In this document: positions 1 to 9,236 of the stretch, piece by piece
Layout: each line of letters starts with the position of its first letter
Position numbering within the stretch: position 1 is the stretch's first letter
Assembly (NCBI GenBank): GCA_017404955.1
Contig: JAFRBH010000008.1
Location: forward strand, 38,941 to 102,940
DNA length: 64,000 bases
Reading direction: 5' to 3'
DNA from: Candidatus Saccharimonadota bacterium
GTDB lineage: Bacteria; Patescibacteriota; Saccharimonadia; Saccharimonadales; Saccharimonadaceae
Notes under the pieces: generated by a model
What the model saw: only the letters and a program-made list of their open reading frames with translations
Database searches by the model: none
What the model was told of the DNA's origin: nothing
Position numbers and translations under genes: made by a program

Positions 1-2
1 TT

Positions 3-338
3 GAAGTTGCTAATAAGCGCACCCTTCCTCGCATCGCACGTTATCTTACTGGTAAGACTAAGGTCAGCCCATTTGACAGAAAAGTCGTCAATCTTTCCGA
101 TATTGATAAAGATGGTTTTTTCAATTACCACCCAAAATATATGGAAAATCTTTTTATTGATACTGGCTTTGACATTGATAAGGTTCTATCCGTTTCAAAT
201 TTCCGCTCCCAAGGTCTTAAGAAAGTCTTTGGTACTAAGAACTTAATTAGACTAGAGAAAGGCGCCCAGACTATTTTAGCGCCAATTCGTTTTGCTCCAT
301 CAATTTACTATCGCCTGAAAAAGCCTGGCGATAAGTAA
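3..338 (+). CDS. C-terminal part of a class I SAM-dependent methyltransferase (partial)
   Basis: An open frame enters from the left edge and stops at 336-338, giving about 111 residues; the start lies outside the window. The visible part reads like the C-terminal segment of Methyltransf_11-type enzymes: a strand and helix ending 'FIDTGFDIDKVLSVSNFRS', then an amphipathic stretch and 'APSIYYRLKK' as the last beta strand. The SAM-binding motif would be upstream and cannot be checked, so the assignment rests on tail resemblance only. The gene converges with murJ, leaving 5 nt between the two stops. A short methionine-initiated frame inside it (141-338) is the same protein. Confidence 0.5.
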   Translation, partial: EVANKRTLPRIARYLTGKTKVSPFDRKVVNLSDIDKDGFFNYHPKYMENLFIDTGFDIDKVLSVSNFRSQGLKKVFGTKNLIRLEKGAQTILAPIRFAPSIYYRLKKPGDK

Positions 339-343
339 TATAT

Positions 344-1969
344 TTAAACGTTTCTGAATAGAGCTTTTTTGATTTTTTGAACAATTGGTTGAACTTCGGG
401 TAGACCGAGAAAGTAGCCGGAAATAATATAAGTAATAAAGCTGACTAGGGAAATCAATAAGAATTTTGGCAGCGTTGCAAGAATCGAGACGTCGGTAGAG
501 CGAAGCGGGAAGAACTTAGTCATGGAATAAGCAACCGCACCAGTAATGGCAGTAGCGAACAACATCTTGTAGAAGCCTTTCCAGAAAGACTTAGAAAGTA
601 ATTTTTTCTTACTAATTTTTTGCAACAGTCCAATCAGAATAATCACTTCAAGAAGTGCACCAATTGACTGAGCATAGCCTAAACCTTCTGGACCAAAACC
701 AGCCATAGTGAAAAGAATTGCGAGCAATGTCGAAAAACCAACCGCTACAATGCTGACAACAAAGGGCGTCCTAGTATCTTGTCTAGCATAGAATCCACGC
801 GAGGCGATATGGAAAACTGAGCGTGCAAAAATTGCAATCACCAAGGTACCTAATACCGAGGCAATTAAGGTATCGCCGCCGTTCTTGATAAACGATACTA
901 CATAGCCACGTGCAAAGAAGGCAATAATTGCTACCGGCAGGGAAATCCAGATGATTGACCTTAATGCTGCACGAAGAGTTGCATAATACTCGTCTTCTTT
1001 TCCCTCGCCTAGTTGCTCTGTCATTTGTGGGAAGAAAGCGGTGGAAATAGCCACCCCGATGAGATTAACTGGCATTTGATGAAGCGATGTTGCCTGCTGA
1101 TAACTTCTCATCGCACCAGCGCCCATACGAGAGGAAAGATTAGTATTAACGATAGTATTCACATAATCAATTCCCTGGTCCAAAGAGCGAGCTGGGAGAA
1201 GCTTCAATACTCCACGAAAACCGTGGTTCTTCCAATAAATTTTAAACTCGTAGTCTACGCCTAAGCCGAATAGGCCAATCAAGGAAATAATTACCTGGAG
1301 AATCGCACCAAAGACCACACCGATAGCTACACCCATGATACCACCTTCGAAAATCTGTACACCAAAGATATTGATACCATTAGTAAAGAACACGATGCCA
1401 ATCAAAATACCAATATTATAAACTGCTGGCGCTAGGGCATAAAATACAAAACGCCCAACTGCCTGCTGAATACTAGACAAAACTGTAGCAATCGACATAA
1501 GAAACGGATTAATTGCAATCACGCGCATCATGTTGATAGCGAGAATTGTACCAGCTTCATCTAGACCTGGACCTACTACGTAACGGACTAATGGGTCAGC
1601 AAAAACCATGATAAGAATCGAGGCAATCAAGGTAGCTAATGCCATAAGGTTGAGTACGCTAGAAGAAAGCTCCCAAGCAGATTTTTTATTACCATTGACT
1701 AGACGCTGATTAAAGACTGGGATGAAGGAAACTGCCAAGGCGCCAGAAGTGAGAATGAAGAACATAAAATCTGGAATCGTGAAAGCCGCAGTGTAAGCAT
1801 CAATACCAGTTGGGTAGGTATCAAGATAATAGGAGTTGAGAAGACGGTCGCGGAAAATACCAAGTAACGCAGAAACCAAGGTTGAGCTCGCCAAAATTAC
1901 AGCTGATGCCTTGATTGAAAATCTAGCATTAGCCATCGCAACAATCGACTTAAACTTTGGCGCTTTCAT
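344..1969 (-). CDS. murJ: Lipid II flippase MurJ (MviN family)
   Basis: This 541-residue polytopic membrane protein belongs to the MOP superfamily and would flip undecaprenyl-linked peptidoglycan precursor across the membrane. The N-terminus has the family pattern: a helix starting near residue 20, then 'GIFRDRLL' and an 'IPDFMFFILTSGALAVSFIPVF' type segment around residues 65-85. About fourteen hydrophobic segments follow, and the length fits the family. A conserved-looking 'PVNLIGVAISTAFFPQM' stretch lies in the middle. It is the last gene of the minus-strand block, after ftsH with a gap of about 50 nt. Together with murA, murB and galU it indicates that the cell makes its own wall. Confidence 0.93.
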   Translation of the reverse strand: MKAPKFKSIVAMANARFSIKASAVILASSTLVSALLGIFRDRLLNSYYLDTYPTGIDAYTAAFTIPDFMFFILTSGALAVSFIPVFNQRLVNGNKKSAWELSSSVLNLMALATLIASILIMVFADPLVRYVVGPGLDEAGTILAINMMRVIAINPFLMSIATVLSSIQQAVGRFVFYALAPAVYNIGILIGIVFFTNGINIFGVQIFEGGIMGVAIGVVFGAILQVIISLIGLFGLGVDYEFKIYWKNHGFRGVLKLLPARSLDQGIDYVNTIVNTNLSSRMGAGAMRSYQQATSLHQMPVNLIGVAISTAFFPQMTEQLGEGKEDEYYATLRAALRSIIWISLPVAIIAFFARGYVVSFIKNGGDTLIASVLGTLVIAIFARSVFHIASRGFYARQDTRTPFVVSIVAVGFSTLLAILFTMAGFGPEGLGYAQSIGALLEVIILIGLLQKISKKKLLSKSFWKGFYKMLFATAITGAVAYSMTKFFPLRSTDVSILATLPKFLLISLVSFITYIISGYFLGLPEVQPIVQKIKKALFRNV

Positions 1970-2019
1970 TACTATTAATTATAGCACAAAAGTAGCACGT
2001 TTTTATCTATAAAATCAGC

Positions 2020-3939
2020 TTAGTGGAGTTTGGCGGCTGTCGGAAGTACTGCGCCTTCCATAAGCGGTGCGATTTGCTCCTCCTCGATGGTCTCGTTTTC
2101 TAGAAGAGCTTTAGCCACGCGATCAAGAACTTTAGTGTTGGCCTTAAGTACAGCTTCGGCACGTTTAGCGGCCTCATCAGAAAGTTTTTTAATTTCCGCA
2201 TCAATCAGTTCGGCAGTCTTTTCTGAATATGGCTTGCCCGTAGAAATAGTGTAATAGCCCATATTGCTATTTTCTGGGAAGACAAGATTGCGGGTACCAG
2301 AGCCCATACCTTCTTCGACAATCATTTCTTTAGCAAGCTCTGCGACATTCTTAAGATCGGAAGATGCACCGGTAGTAATGTCATCTTCGCCAAAAATAAT
2401 TTTTTCAGCAATACGGCCGCCCATTGCGCGTGCGAGCACGTCTTTTAGCTCATAGATATTTTTATAGCTTCTGTCTTCAGGTGGCAAGAACCAAGTGACT
2501 CCACCAGTTCTACCACGTGGAATGATGGTAACCTTATGAACCGGATCGGAATCCGGAAGTACATGACCAACTACAGCGTGGCCAGCTTCATGGTAAGCTG
2601 TAAGTTTGCGTTCATAATCGTTCATTACCTTGCTCTTTCTTTCTGGGCCAATTGCTACGCGTTCAAAGGCTTCAGTAAGGTCGCTATTCATGATTTCTTT
2701 ATGGCCTTCGCGAGCAGCTGTGATAGCAGCTTCGTTAGCAATATTAGCAAGATCAGCACCAGAAGAGCCGGCAGTTTTAGCAGCAAGTTCTTCTAGTTTT
2801 ACATTCTTATTGGTAGGTTTATTTTTGAAATGGACCTTCAAGATTTCTAGACGGTCTTTTCTTTCTGGAAGAGTAACATTAACATGTCGATCAAAACGCC
2901 CTGGGCGGAGAAGTGCTTTGTCTAGCATATCGACACGGTTAGTAGCGGCCATCACAATCACACCAGAATCATTATCAAAGCCATCCATCTCAACTAGGAT
3001 CTGATTTAAAGTTTGCTCGTCTTCACGACCTGCGCCACCACGCGCATCACGTTTATGAGCGACTGCATCAATTTCATCGATGAAGATAATCGATGGAGCA
3101 TTTTTCTTAGCTTTAGAGAAGAGATCGCGTACGCGAGATGCACCCACACCTACAAACATTTCTGCAAATTCGGAACCAGAAATAGAGAAAAATGGAACAT
3201 TAGCTTCGCCAGCTACTGCGCGCGCCATCAATGTTTTACCAGTACCTGGATCGCCAGCTAGCAGAACACCACGTGGAATCTTAGCGCCAAGTTTTTCATA
3301 CTTCTTAGGGTTTTTCAAGAAATCAACAATTTCTGTCAAATCTTGTTTAGCAGCCTCGTTGCCGGCAACATCTTCAAATTTTACTTTCTTTTTGTCTGGG
3401 CCATAAAGTTTAGCCTTAGCTTTGCCAAAACCCATAGACTGGTTATTCATAGACTGTGCTTGACGTAGTAAATAAATAAAGAAGCCAATCATTATGATAA
3501 CTGGAACGACAATTACTACTACATCAAAGATTGTACCCCAGACATTAAACGGCTCAATGTATTCAATTATTGGGTATTTTTCTTGGCAAGATTTCAAATC
3601 ATCGCCAGATTTTCCTTCACATTTATTTTCTAGACCTTGATCATAAAGTGTGCCAGAAGCATCTTTTCTGGAAATTTGAGTTGGCTGATCCTTGCCCTTT
3701 AAGGTGATTTTAAGTTCGGAACCGGCGACAGTGATTTTCTCGATGTCGCTATTTTCGCTATTAGCTCTAGTAATGACAGCGGAAAGAGGAACTTCCTCTA
3801 AGTGTGTTTGTGGCGTCATTAAAGTAACAAAGGCTAAACACATTAAAATCAAAATTAATATAAAAGAAATACGACGAGCACTATTAGAAGCATCTTGCTT
3901 CTTTTGTTGCTGTGATTTTTGATTATTTGAACTTGGCAC
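2020..3939 (-). CDS. ftsH: ATP-dependent zinc metalloprotease FtsH
   Basis: This 639-residue membrane-anchored AAA+ protease degrades misfolded membrane and regulatory proteins. It has an N-terminal transmembrane helix (about 23-42), an extracytoplasmic loop, a second helix (about 136-160) and an AAA domain with Walker A GDPGTGKT and Walker B FIDEIDAV. The second region of homology is present (ATNR...LLRPGRFDR), and the zinc site HEAGH lies in the protease domain near residue 450. The start is GTG at 3937-3939, with an AAGGAG Shine-Dalgarno about 9 nt upstream. The first 20 residues are rich in Gln, Ser and Lys. The loop is longer than in many homologues and contains two cysteines. Confidence 0.96.
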   Translation of the reverse strand: MPSSNNQKSQQQKKQDASNSARRISFILILILMCLAFVTLMTPQTHLEEVPLSAVITRANSENSDIEKITVAGSELKITLKGKDQPTQISRKDASGTLYDQGLENKCEGKSGDDLKSCQEKYPIIEYIEPFNVWGTIFDVVVIVVPVIIMIGFFIYLLRQAQSMNNQSMGFGKAKAKLYGPDKKKVKFEDVAGNEAAKQDLTEIVDFLKNPKKYEKLGAKIPRGVLLAGDPGTGKTLMARAVAGEANVPFFSISGSEFAEMFVGVGASRVRDLFSKAKKNAPSIIFIDEIDAVAHKRDARGGAGREDEQTLNQILVEMDGFDNDSGVIVMAATNRVDMLDKALLRPGRFDRHVNVTLPERKDRLEILKVHFKNKPTNKNVKLEELAAKTAGSSGADLANIANEAAITAAREGHKEIMNSDLTEAFERVAIGPERKSKVMNDYERKLTAYHEAGHAVVGHVLPDSDPVHKVTIIPRGRTGGVTWFLPPEDRSYKNIYELKDVLARAMGGRIAEKIIFGEDDITTGASSDLKNVAELAKEMIVEEGMGSGTRNLVFPENSNMGYYTISTGKPYSEKTAELIDAEIKKLSDEAAKRAEAVLKANTKVLDRVAKALLENETIEEEQIAPLMEGAVLPTAAKLH

Positions 3940-3999
3940 AATAAAAACTCCTTAATAGTTAAATTATAGCATATTTAAGATAAAAATAGTACTTTAAAC

Positions 4000-6024
4000 T
4001 TACTCAAAAACTGGACCATCGTCAGGGAAGGGATCGTTGTCGAAAAGCTCAACATCGTCTTTCCATGGATCAAATTCTTTTTTCACCGGTTCATCGCTAA
4101 AATCATTGGAACCGTACGGATTAAAGCCTAATTCTAGTAAGAAGCGAGATGGGGAAGTATAATTACGTGAACCAAAAGTAAAGCGTGATTTCGCATAACT
4201 GAGATGCAATTCTTCCTTGGCACGAGTCATACCGACGTAGGCCAAACGTCTTTCCTCTTCAAGCTCGGCTTCATTATCGGAGCGCTCGCTAGGGAAAAGC
4301 CCCTCCTCCATGCCCACGATAAAGACTACTGGAAATTCCAAGCCTTTAGCAGCGTGTAACGTCATTAAAGTAACTGAATGTTTATCGGTGACTTCATCAG
4401 CAGATGACATTAGAGCCGCGTCAGCCAAAAATTCATCTAGAGCCTCGTAGTTCACTGCGTTGCCAGCTAGTACGCTCAGGTTCTCTAGGCGATCTTCTCC
4501 ACTTGGCGTGCCGTCATTCAATAACTCTTCAAAATCAAAGTATTTAATTGTCTGGTTAATTAGTTCTGAAACGGTTCGATCTTCCGAACTAGCAAGCTTT
4601 AAATAATTTTGAAGTCTAAGAACCGAAGTTTTGGCTTTGGCAGAAAGACTACTAGCTAAATCTTCATTGGTTAGCGGATTTCCATCTGGGTGTGCGGCAA
4701 GAATATCATCTAGTGCAGAATAGAGTTTTCTAATACTGGCATCACCTATGCCGGAAAGTACATTTTTCAATACGCGTTCTAAGCTAATACGGTCCAGAGG
4801 ATTGATGATTAGTTTCAAGATCGCAAGTGCATCTTTTACTTCTTTACGATCATAAAATCTTACACCACCAATGATTTTGTAGGGAATCTTTTCGGCAATG
4901 AAAGCTTTTTCAAAAGCATAGGACTGGGCATTGGTACGATAGAGAACTGCAAAGTCCGAAAATTTTCGTTCTGTTTCCCTTTTAATTTTATTTGCAACCC
5001 AAATCGCTTCCATGGTCTCATCAGCTAAAGCTTCAATTTCTACCGGTTCCCCGTTCCCTGCTTCGGTAAATAATTCCTTGTCGGTTCTGGTTTTATTATT
5101 CTTAATAATTTTTTGTGATGCCTTTAAAATATTTCCGGTACTACGATAGTTCTGCTCCAACTTTATTACTTTAGCTTCAGGGAAATCTTTTGTAAAATTC
5201 AAGATGTTGGTGAAGTCGGCACCACGCCAAGAATAAATCGATTGCCAGTCATCTCCAACCACGCAAATATTTTGCGATTTATTAACTAGCGCTCGCACTA
5301 ATCGATACTGGACCGCATTAGTATCCTGATACTCGTCAATTAAGATGTGCTCAAATTTTTCCTGCCATTTCTTTCTGACTTCCGAGTTTTTGGTAAAAAG
5401 TTCAGCGGTTTCAAGTAGGAGATCATCAAAATCGAGAGCGCTGCATGAACGTTTTTCCTTTTCATATTCAGCATAGATTTTAGCAATTTGCTTGAGATTT
5501 TCGTAGTAAGCCTCATTTTCTAAATCACTAGGACTTTTTAATTCGTTTTTGCATTTAGAAATCACCGATTGAATAGCTTTCGGCTTCAAGTTTTTGCTAT
5601 TGTAATCACCATTTTTAATAATACGACGAATGAGGGAAATCTGATCTTCAGTATCATAAATCACAAAGTTGCGGTTGAGGCCAGCAGCCAAATATTCTAT
5701 GCGCAAAATCTTTACACAAATACTATGAAAAGTACCCATGTAGGGCATAAACCTAGCTGGTGGAGTTTCGGTTCCGCCGGATAATTTCCATAAACGTTCG
5801 CGCATTTCGCCAGCTGCTTTATTGGTAAAAGTTACTGCAAGAATATTTTTAGGATTAACACCATGAGCAATCAAATTAGCAATGCGATGAGTTAAAGTCT
5901 TAGTTTTGCCGGAACCAGCGCCAGCCAAAATTAGTAGGGGACCAGAAAGAGTGTTCACCGCGTCTTGCTGAGCGGGGTTTAAACCTTTCAAAATTTCCTC
6001 TGAGGCTTGCTCCACTTTGTCCAT
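4000..6024 (-). CDS. pcrA: UvrD/PcrA-type superfamily 1 DNA helicase
   Basis: This 674-residue 3'-5' SF1A helicase would act in nucleotide excision repair, replication restart and removal of recombinase filaments. Motifs in order: Walker A GAGSGKT at about residues 35-41, DEYQDTN (motif II), QSIYSWRGAD (motif III), QNYRSTGNI (motif IV), TLHAAKGLEFPVVF (motif V) and RRLAYVGMTRAKEEL (motif VI). The C-terminus is acidic and Phe/Asp-rich, unlike the usual Tudor-like PcrA tail. The start codon at 6022-6024 lies 6 nt after a TATAAT box at 6031-6036, so the mRNA is probably leaderless. UvrD or PcrA is uncertain; the gene symbol is by similarity. Confidence 0.93.
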   Translation of the reverse strand: MDKVEQASEEILKGLNPAQQDAVNTLSGPLLILAGAGSGKTKTLTHRIANLIAHGVNPKNILAVTFTNKAAGEMRERLWKLSGGTETPPARFMPYMGTFHSICVKILRIEYLAAGLNRNFVIYDTEDQISLIRRIIKNGDYNSKNLKPKAIQSVISKCKNELKSPSDLENEAYYENLKQIAKIYAEYEKEKRSCSALDFDDLLLETAELFTKNSEVRKKWQEKFEHILIDEYQDTNAVQYRLVRALVNKSQNICVVGDDWQSIYSWRGADFTNILNFTKDFPEAKVIKLEQNYRSTGNILKASQKIIKNNKTRTDKELFTEAGNGEPVEIEALADETMEAIWVANKIKRETERKFSDFAVLYRTNAQSYAFEKAFIAEKIPYKIIGGVRFYDRKEVKDALAILKLIINPLDRISLERVLKNVLSGIGDASIRKLYSALDDILAAHPDGNPLTNEDLASSLSAKAKTSVLRLQNYLKLASSEDRTVSELINQTIKYFDFEELLNDGTPSGEDRLENLSVLAGNAVNYEALDEFLADAALMSSADEVTDKHSVTLMTLHAAKGLEFPVVFIVGMEEGLFPSERSDNEAELEEERRLAYVGMTRAKEELHLSYAKSRFTFGSRNYTSPSRFLLELGFNPYGSNDFSDEPVKKEFDPWKDDVELFDNDPFPDDGPVFE

Positions 6025-6030
6025 TAATTC

Positions 6031-6036
6031 ATTATA
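6031..6036 (-). promoter_or_regulatory. -10 box for a leaderless pcrA transcript
   Basis: TATAAT on the minus strand, ending exactly 6 nt before the pcrA ATG, so +1 would be the A of ATG. No Shine-Dalgarno lies between. Confidence 0.6.
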
Positions 6037-6073
6037 GCATTAATATAGTTAGGCTGGGCAAAAACTCTGCAGA

Positions 6074-7624
6074 TTAAATACCAGTGAGCGGGGCAATGTC
6101 AGCACCAAGCTGACGGAGTCTAGCGGCAAAGTCTTGATAACCACGATCGATTGAATAAGTGTTTCTTAAGATTGAAGCACCAGGCGCAGCAAGCATTGCA
6201 ATTAAAATTACCACAGCCGGTCTCAAAGCTGGTGGCGCTACCAGCTCCGCAGAACGCCAATTAGTTGGACCTTCCACATAAACACGATGTGCATCAAGAA
6301 GCTCAACCTTGGCGTTTAGCTTGGTAAGATCGGTAGTATAGACTGCGCGATTTTCAAAAACCCAGTCATGAATCAAGGTCCTGCCACGAGCAGAAGCTGC
6401 AATGACAGAGAAAAATGGCAAATTATCAATATTTAGGCCAGGAAACGGCATTGGATGAATTTTATCGGCCGGCGCGACCAAATCAGTCTTTTTAATAGTG
6501 AGGTCAACTAGTCTAGTTTTACCATTGTCAGCTAGATATTCCTCACTTCTTCTAATATCAGCATTCATGGTTTTTAGAATTTCTAACTCAATTTCTAGAA
6601 ATTCGATTGGCGCACGACGAATAGTAATCTCCGAATGAGTAGTAAGTGCAGCGGCAATAAAAGACATGGCCTCGATTGGATCTTCAGAAGGGGAATATTC
6701 GATTGGCTGACCGATTTTTGCTTTACCAATAATTTCTAACGTAGTGGTACCAATACCAGTAATTTTTACACCGAGTTTCTGCAAGAAGAAGCAAACATCT
6801 TGTACCATATAATTTGGAGAAGCACCAACAATGATAGTTTTACCTGGATAGAGAGCGGCAGCCATAAGGACGTTTTCCGTAACGGTATCCCCACGTTCAG
6901 TTAGAACAATACGGCGTTCTGGCTTTACGCCAACCTTCACCTTAGCATTATAGAAACCACTCTCCTTCCTAGCATCGACTTCTAGACCGAAGCTCTTTAG
7001 TGCGCGAAGATGTGGCTCAACAGTACGTACGCCAAGGGAACAGCCACCAGCATAAGGAAGTTTAAACTCGTGAAATTTGTGTAGTAATGGTCCCAAAAAC
7101 ATGATGATTGAGCGGGTTTTTCTAGCGGCATTGATATCAAGATTTTTAATTTTTAATTCACGTGGTGGTATAATTTCTAAATCTCGATTACGATTAATCC
7201 AGCGGCATTTTACACCGATAGACTCCAAAACTTCAATAATACGGAAAACCTCTTCAATACGAGCTAGATGCTTTAGAGTAGTTTTTCCGGAATTCAAAAG
7301 TGAAGCACAAAGCAAACCTACAGCTGCATTTTTACTAGTATTAACAGTAATTTCGCCATGTAGTTCCTTACCGCCTTCAATAAAAAGACTCTGGGAAACA
7401 GAGGTATTGACTGACAAAATTGGGCTACCCAGTGCACTAGAGAGTTTCCTGATCATGTCGAGGGAAACGTTCTGAGCGCCTTTTTCAATACGATAAATAG
7501 CTGGCTGAGAAGAGCCTACAAGTTTAGCGAGCTCAGCTTGAGTAAGACCACGCTCCGAGCGAAGATGCGCAACAACGCCACCAATTTCCTGCTGATAGGT
7601 CTTATTCTCCACACTTTTTGACAT
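6074..7624 (-). CDS. murA: UDP-N-acetylglucosamine 1-carboxyvinyltransferase (MurA) with N-terminal XRE-type HTH
   Basis: The first committed enzyme of peptidoglycan synthesis transfers enolpyruvate from PEP to UDP-GlcNAc. The protein is 516 residues, about 95 longer than ordinary MurA. The excess is an N-terminal lambda-repressor-like HTH (about residues 10-65; 'RGLTQAELAKLVGSSQPAIY' is the recognition region). The MurA body follows with the conserved Lys-Asn pair (about 98-99, TSKNAA) and the catalytic-loop Cys at about residue 195 (AGGCSLGVRTVEPH). I chose ATG at 7624 because a TATAAT box ends 6 nt upstream; an in-frame TTG two codons earlier is unlikely. The fusion suggests DNA binding or autoregulation, which is inference. 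Confidence 0.9.
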   Translation of the reverse strand: MSKSVENKTYQQEIGGVVAHLRSERGLTQAELAKLVGSSQPAIYRIEKGAQNVSLDMIRKLSSALGSPILSVNTSVSQSLFIEGGKELHGEITVNTSKNAAVGLLCASLLNSGKTTLKHLARIEEVFRIIEVLESIGVKCRWINRNRDLEIIPPRELKIKNLDINAARKTRSIIMFLGPLLHKFHEFKLPYAGGCSLGVRTVEPHLRALKSFGLEVDARKESGFYNAKVKVGVKPERRIVLTERGDTVTENVLMAAALYPGKTIIVGASPNYMVQDVCFFLQKLGVKITGIGTTTLEIIGKAKIGQPIEYSPSEDPIEAMSFIAAALTTHSEITIRRAPIEFLEIELEILKTMNADIRRSEEYLADNGKTRLVDLTIKKTDLVAPADKIHPMPFPGLNIDNLPFFSVIAASARGRTLIHDWVFENRAVYTTDLTKLNAKVELLDAHRVYVEGPTNWRSAELVAPPALRPAVVILIAMLAAPGASILRNTYSIDRGYQDFAARLRQLGADIAPLTGI

Positions 7625-7630
7625 AAGCAA

Positions 7631-7636
7631 ATTATA
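7631..7636 (-). promoter_or_regulatory. -10 box for a leaderless murA transcript
   Basis: TATAAT on the minus strand, 6 nt before the ATG at 7622-7624. This spacing decides the start choice for the HTH-MurA protein. Confidence 0.6.
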
Positions 7637-7671
7637 TCACAGAATGAATAATTTGTGAATAGAGAACTACC

Positions 7672-8508
7672 TTATTTTGAACTACAGACAACGTTATTAG
7701 CATGAACCCAGCCTTCTAGGGAACCGCCGTCTAGATACTCGCCATCGGTTTTGGCCACACGCATAATACCACCTTTTTCGATATAGGTAGCAAATGGGTC
7801 AGTAATCATATATTCCTGGTCTAATGGTCCAAAATCGTGACTATGAACATATTCAACAATTTCTTTTAGTAGGCTTGGGGAAATGATGTATTTAGAGACG
7901 GACGCAATGCCGGTGACTTGCTCCGGCTTCGGCTTCTCGGTAATCTTGGTGATTTTTTCATCTTCAATAGTAAGTGCACCACCATTTAGAAGCGCTGCTT
8001 CTGGTTTAGTAATGCCAATCAAGGCAGACTCATCTTCGGACTTTACAGCTTTCAGTAATGCTTCGGCGGAAGATTCACCATCTGGGTTCCAAATAAAATC
8101 ATCACCCATAAAGACAAAGACTGGTTCATCAATGTTGTATTCTTCAACTGCTAAACAAACCGGGACAGCGGTGCCATACTTACCAGATGGGTCCTGAGAA
8201 ACATAGTGAATATGGACATTATCTGGCAAAGTTTTAGCAAGTTCTAAACGATCGTTCTTACCACGTTCTTCTAGATACTTATTAAGAGCAAGGTTGTCTT
8301 TATAAAACTCGCGCACTTGGCAAGGTTCAACATTGGAGATCACCATGTAAATATCAGTTACGCCGGCATCTATTAGCTCTTGTACTGAATAATCAACCAA
8401 TGGGCGATTTCCTACTGGCAACATCGACTTCTCGATTATTTTAGTAATTGGAAGTCTCCTAGTTCCCCAACCGGCAACTGGAATGATGGCTTTGGTGATT
8501 TTTTGCAT
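7672..8508 (-). CDS. galU: UTP-glucose-1-phosphate uridylyltransferase
   Basis: This 278-residue nucleotidyltransferase makes UDP-glucose from UTP and glucose-1-phosphate for envelope glycans. The N-terminal nucleotide-binding signature is clear (IPVAGWGTRRLPITK then KSMLPVGNRPLVDY). Further GalU-like segments are DIYMVIS, PVFVFMGDDF and the late 'DGGSLEGWV' stretch. The length matches bacterial GalU (about 280-300). An AAGGAG site lies 4 nt before the ATG and overlaps the stop of the upstream ZIP transporter gene, so the two are probably co-translated. A related sugar such as UDP-GlcNAc or dTDP-glucose is possible but less likely. Confidence 0.9.
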   Translation of the reverse strand: MQKITKAIIPVAGWGTRRLPITKIIEKSMLPVGNRPLVDYSVQELIDAGVTDIYMVISNVEPCQVREFYKDNLALNKYLEERGKNDRLELAKTLPDNVHIHYVSQDPSGKYGTAVPVCLAVEEYNIDEPVFVFMGDDFIWNPDGESSAEALLKAVKSEDESALIGITKPEAALLNGGALTIEDEKITKITEKPKPEQVTGIASVSKYIISPSLLKEIVEYVHSHDFGPLDQEYMITDPFATYIEKGGIMRVAKTDGEYLDGGSLEGWVHANNVVCSSK

Positions 8509-8516
8509 AAAACTCC

Positions 8517-9218
8517 TTATTTTGCTGGAACGCCTTTTTTGGCTTTATTCCATATTACTTTAATAATACTCCAAATTTCTCCGAGTGCAATATAAATAAA
8601 GAAACCGGCAATAAATGAAAGCAAAGTCGGCAGGGCCGGCGTCAGGGCATCACCAATGAAATAGGAAACAACGGAAAAAGGAACGATTATCAATGCTGAA
8701 ATTATCTGAAGTTTAATAATCTTTTTCGGCTCCATTTTGGAACGAATCATAATAGAGAAGTCGCCCACTTCTTGAGGAATTTCATGAGCGGCAGTGGCAA
8801 GGGAAGATGTAAGACCAGTAGGAATACCAGCTGCGAAAGATGTGCCAATTACAATACCATCCATTGCGGTGTGGAGGCTGTCAACAATCAGCATCGCATA
8901 TGCTTGCTTTTTGTTTTTAAAAGTTTTTTCTTCACCATGTTTATGATAATGTCCAGCTAAACCACTAATAATAAAACAGGAGAGAACACCAATGGCAGAG
9001 AACAGAGCGACTTGCCAGACTGGAAGTTCGCCTTCTTCCAAAATCTCTGGGATAATGTCACCAAAGGCAGCATAAAGCAAAACTACTGCCGCAAATATAG
9101 TACCATATTTTTGAAAAGTCTTAGCAAGCTTAGAACCAGATAATAATAAAAAGCCGCCAGTAAGGGATAGAATTGCAGTTACTGAAGTAATCAAAATAAT
9201 TAATAGTACTTCTATCAT
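8517..9218 (-). CDS. ZIP family divalent metal transporter
   Basis: This 233-residue membrane protein has about seven to eight hydrophobic segments and a His-rich cytoplasmic loop after the third helix (GHYHKHGEEK). The two metal-site helices typical of ZIP transporters are visible: 'DSLHTAMDGIVIG' (helix IV) and 'AAHEIPQEVGDF' (helix V, HExPxExGD pattern). The probable role is import of zinc, iron or manganese into the cytoplasm, relevant to the zinc protease FtsH and to rubrerythrin encoded nearby. It sits 18 nt downstream of gpmI in the same operon. The substrate cannot be told from sequence. Confidence 0.88.
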   Translation of the reverse strand: MIEVLLIILITSVTAILSLTGGFLLLSGSKLAKTFQKYGTIFAAVVLLYAAFGDIIPEILEEGELPVWQVALFSAIGVLSCFIISGLAGHYHKHGEEKTFKNKKQAYAMLIVDSLHTAMDGIVIGTSFAAGIPTGLTSSLATAAHEIPQEVGDFSIMIRSKMEPKKIIKLQIISALIIVPFSVVSYFIGDALTPALPTLLSFIAGFFIYIALGEIWSIIKVIWNKAKKGVPAK

Positions 9219-9236
9219 GATTTTATTTTATCTCTG

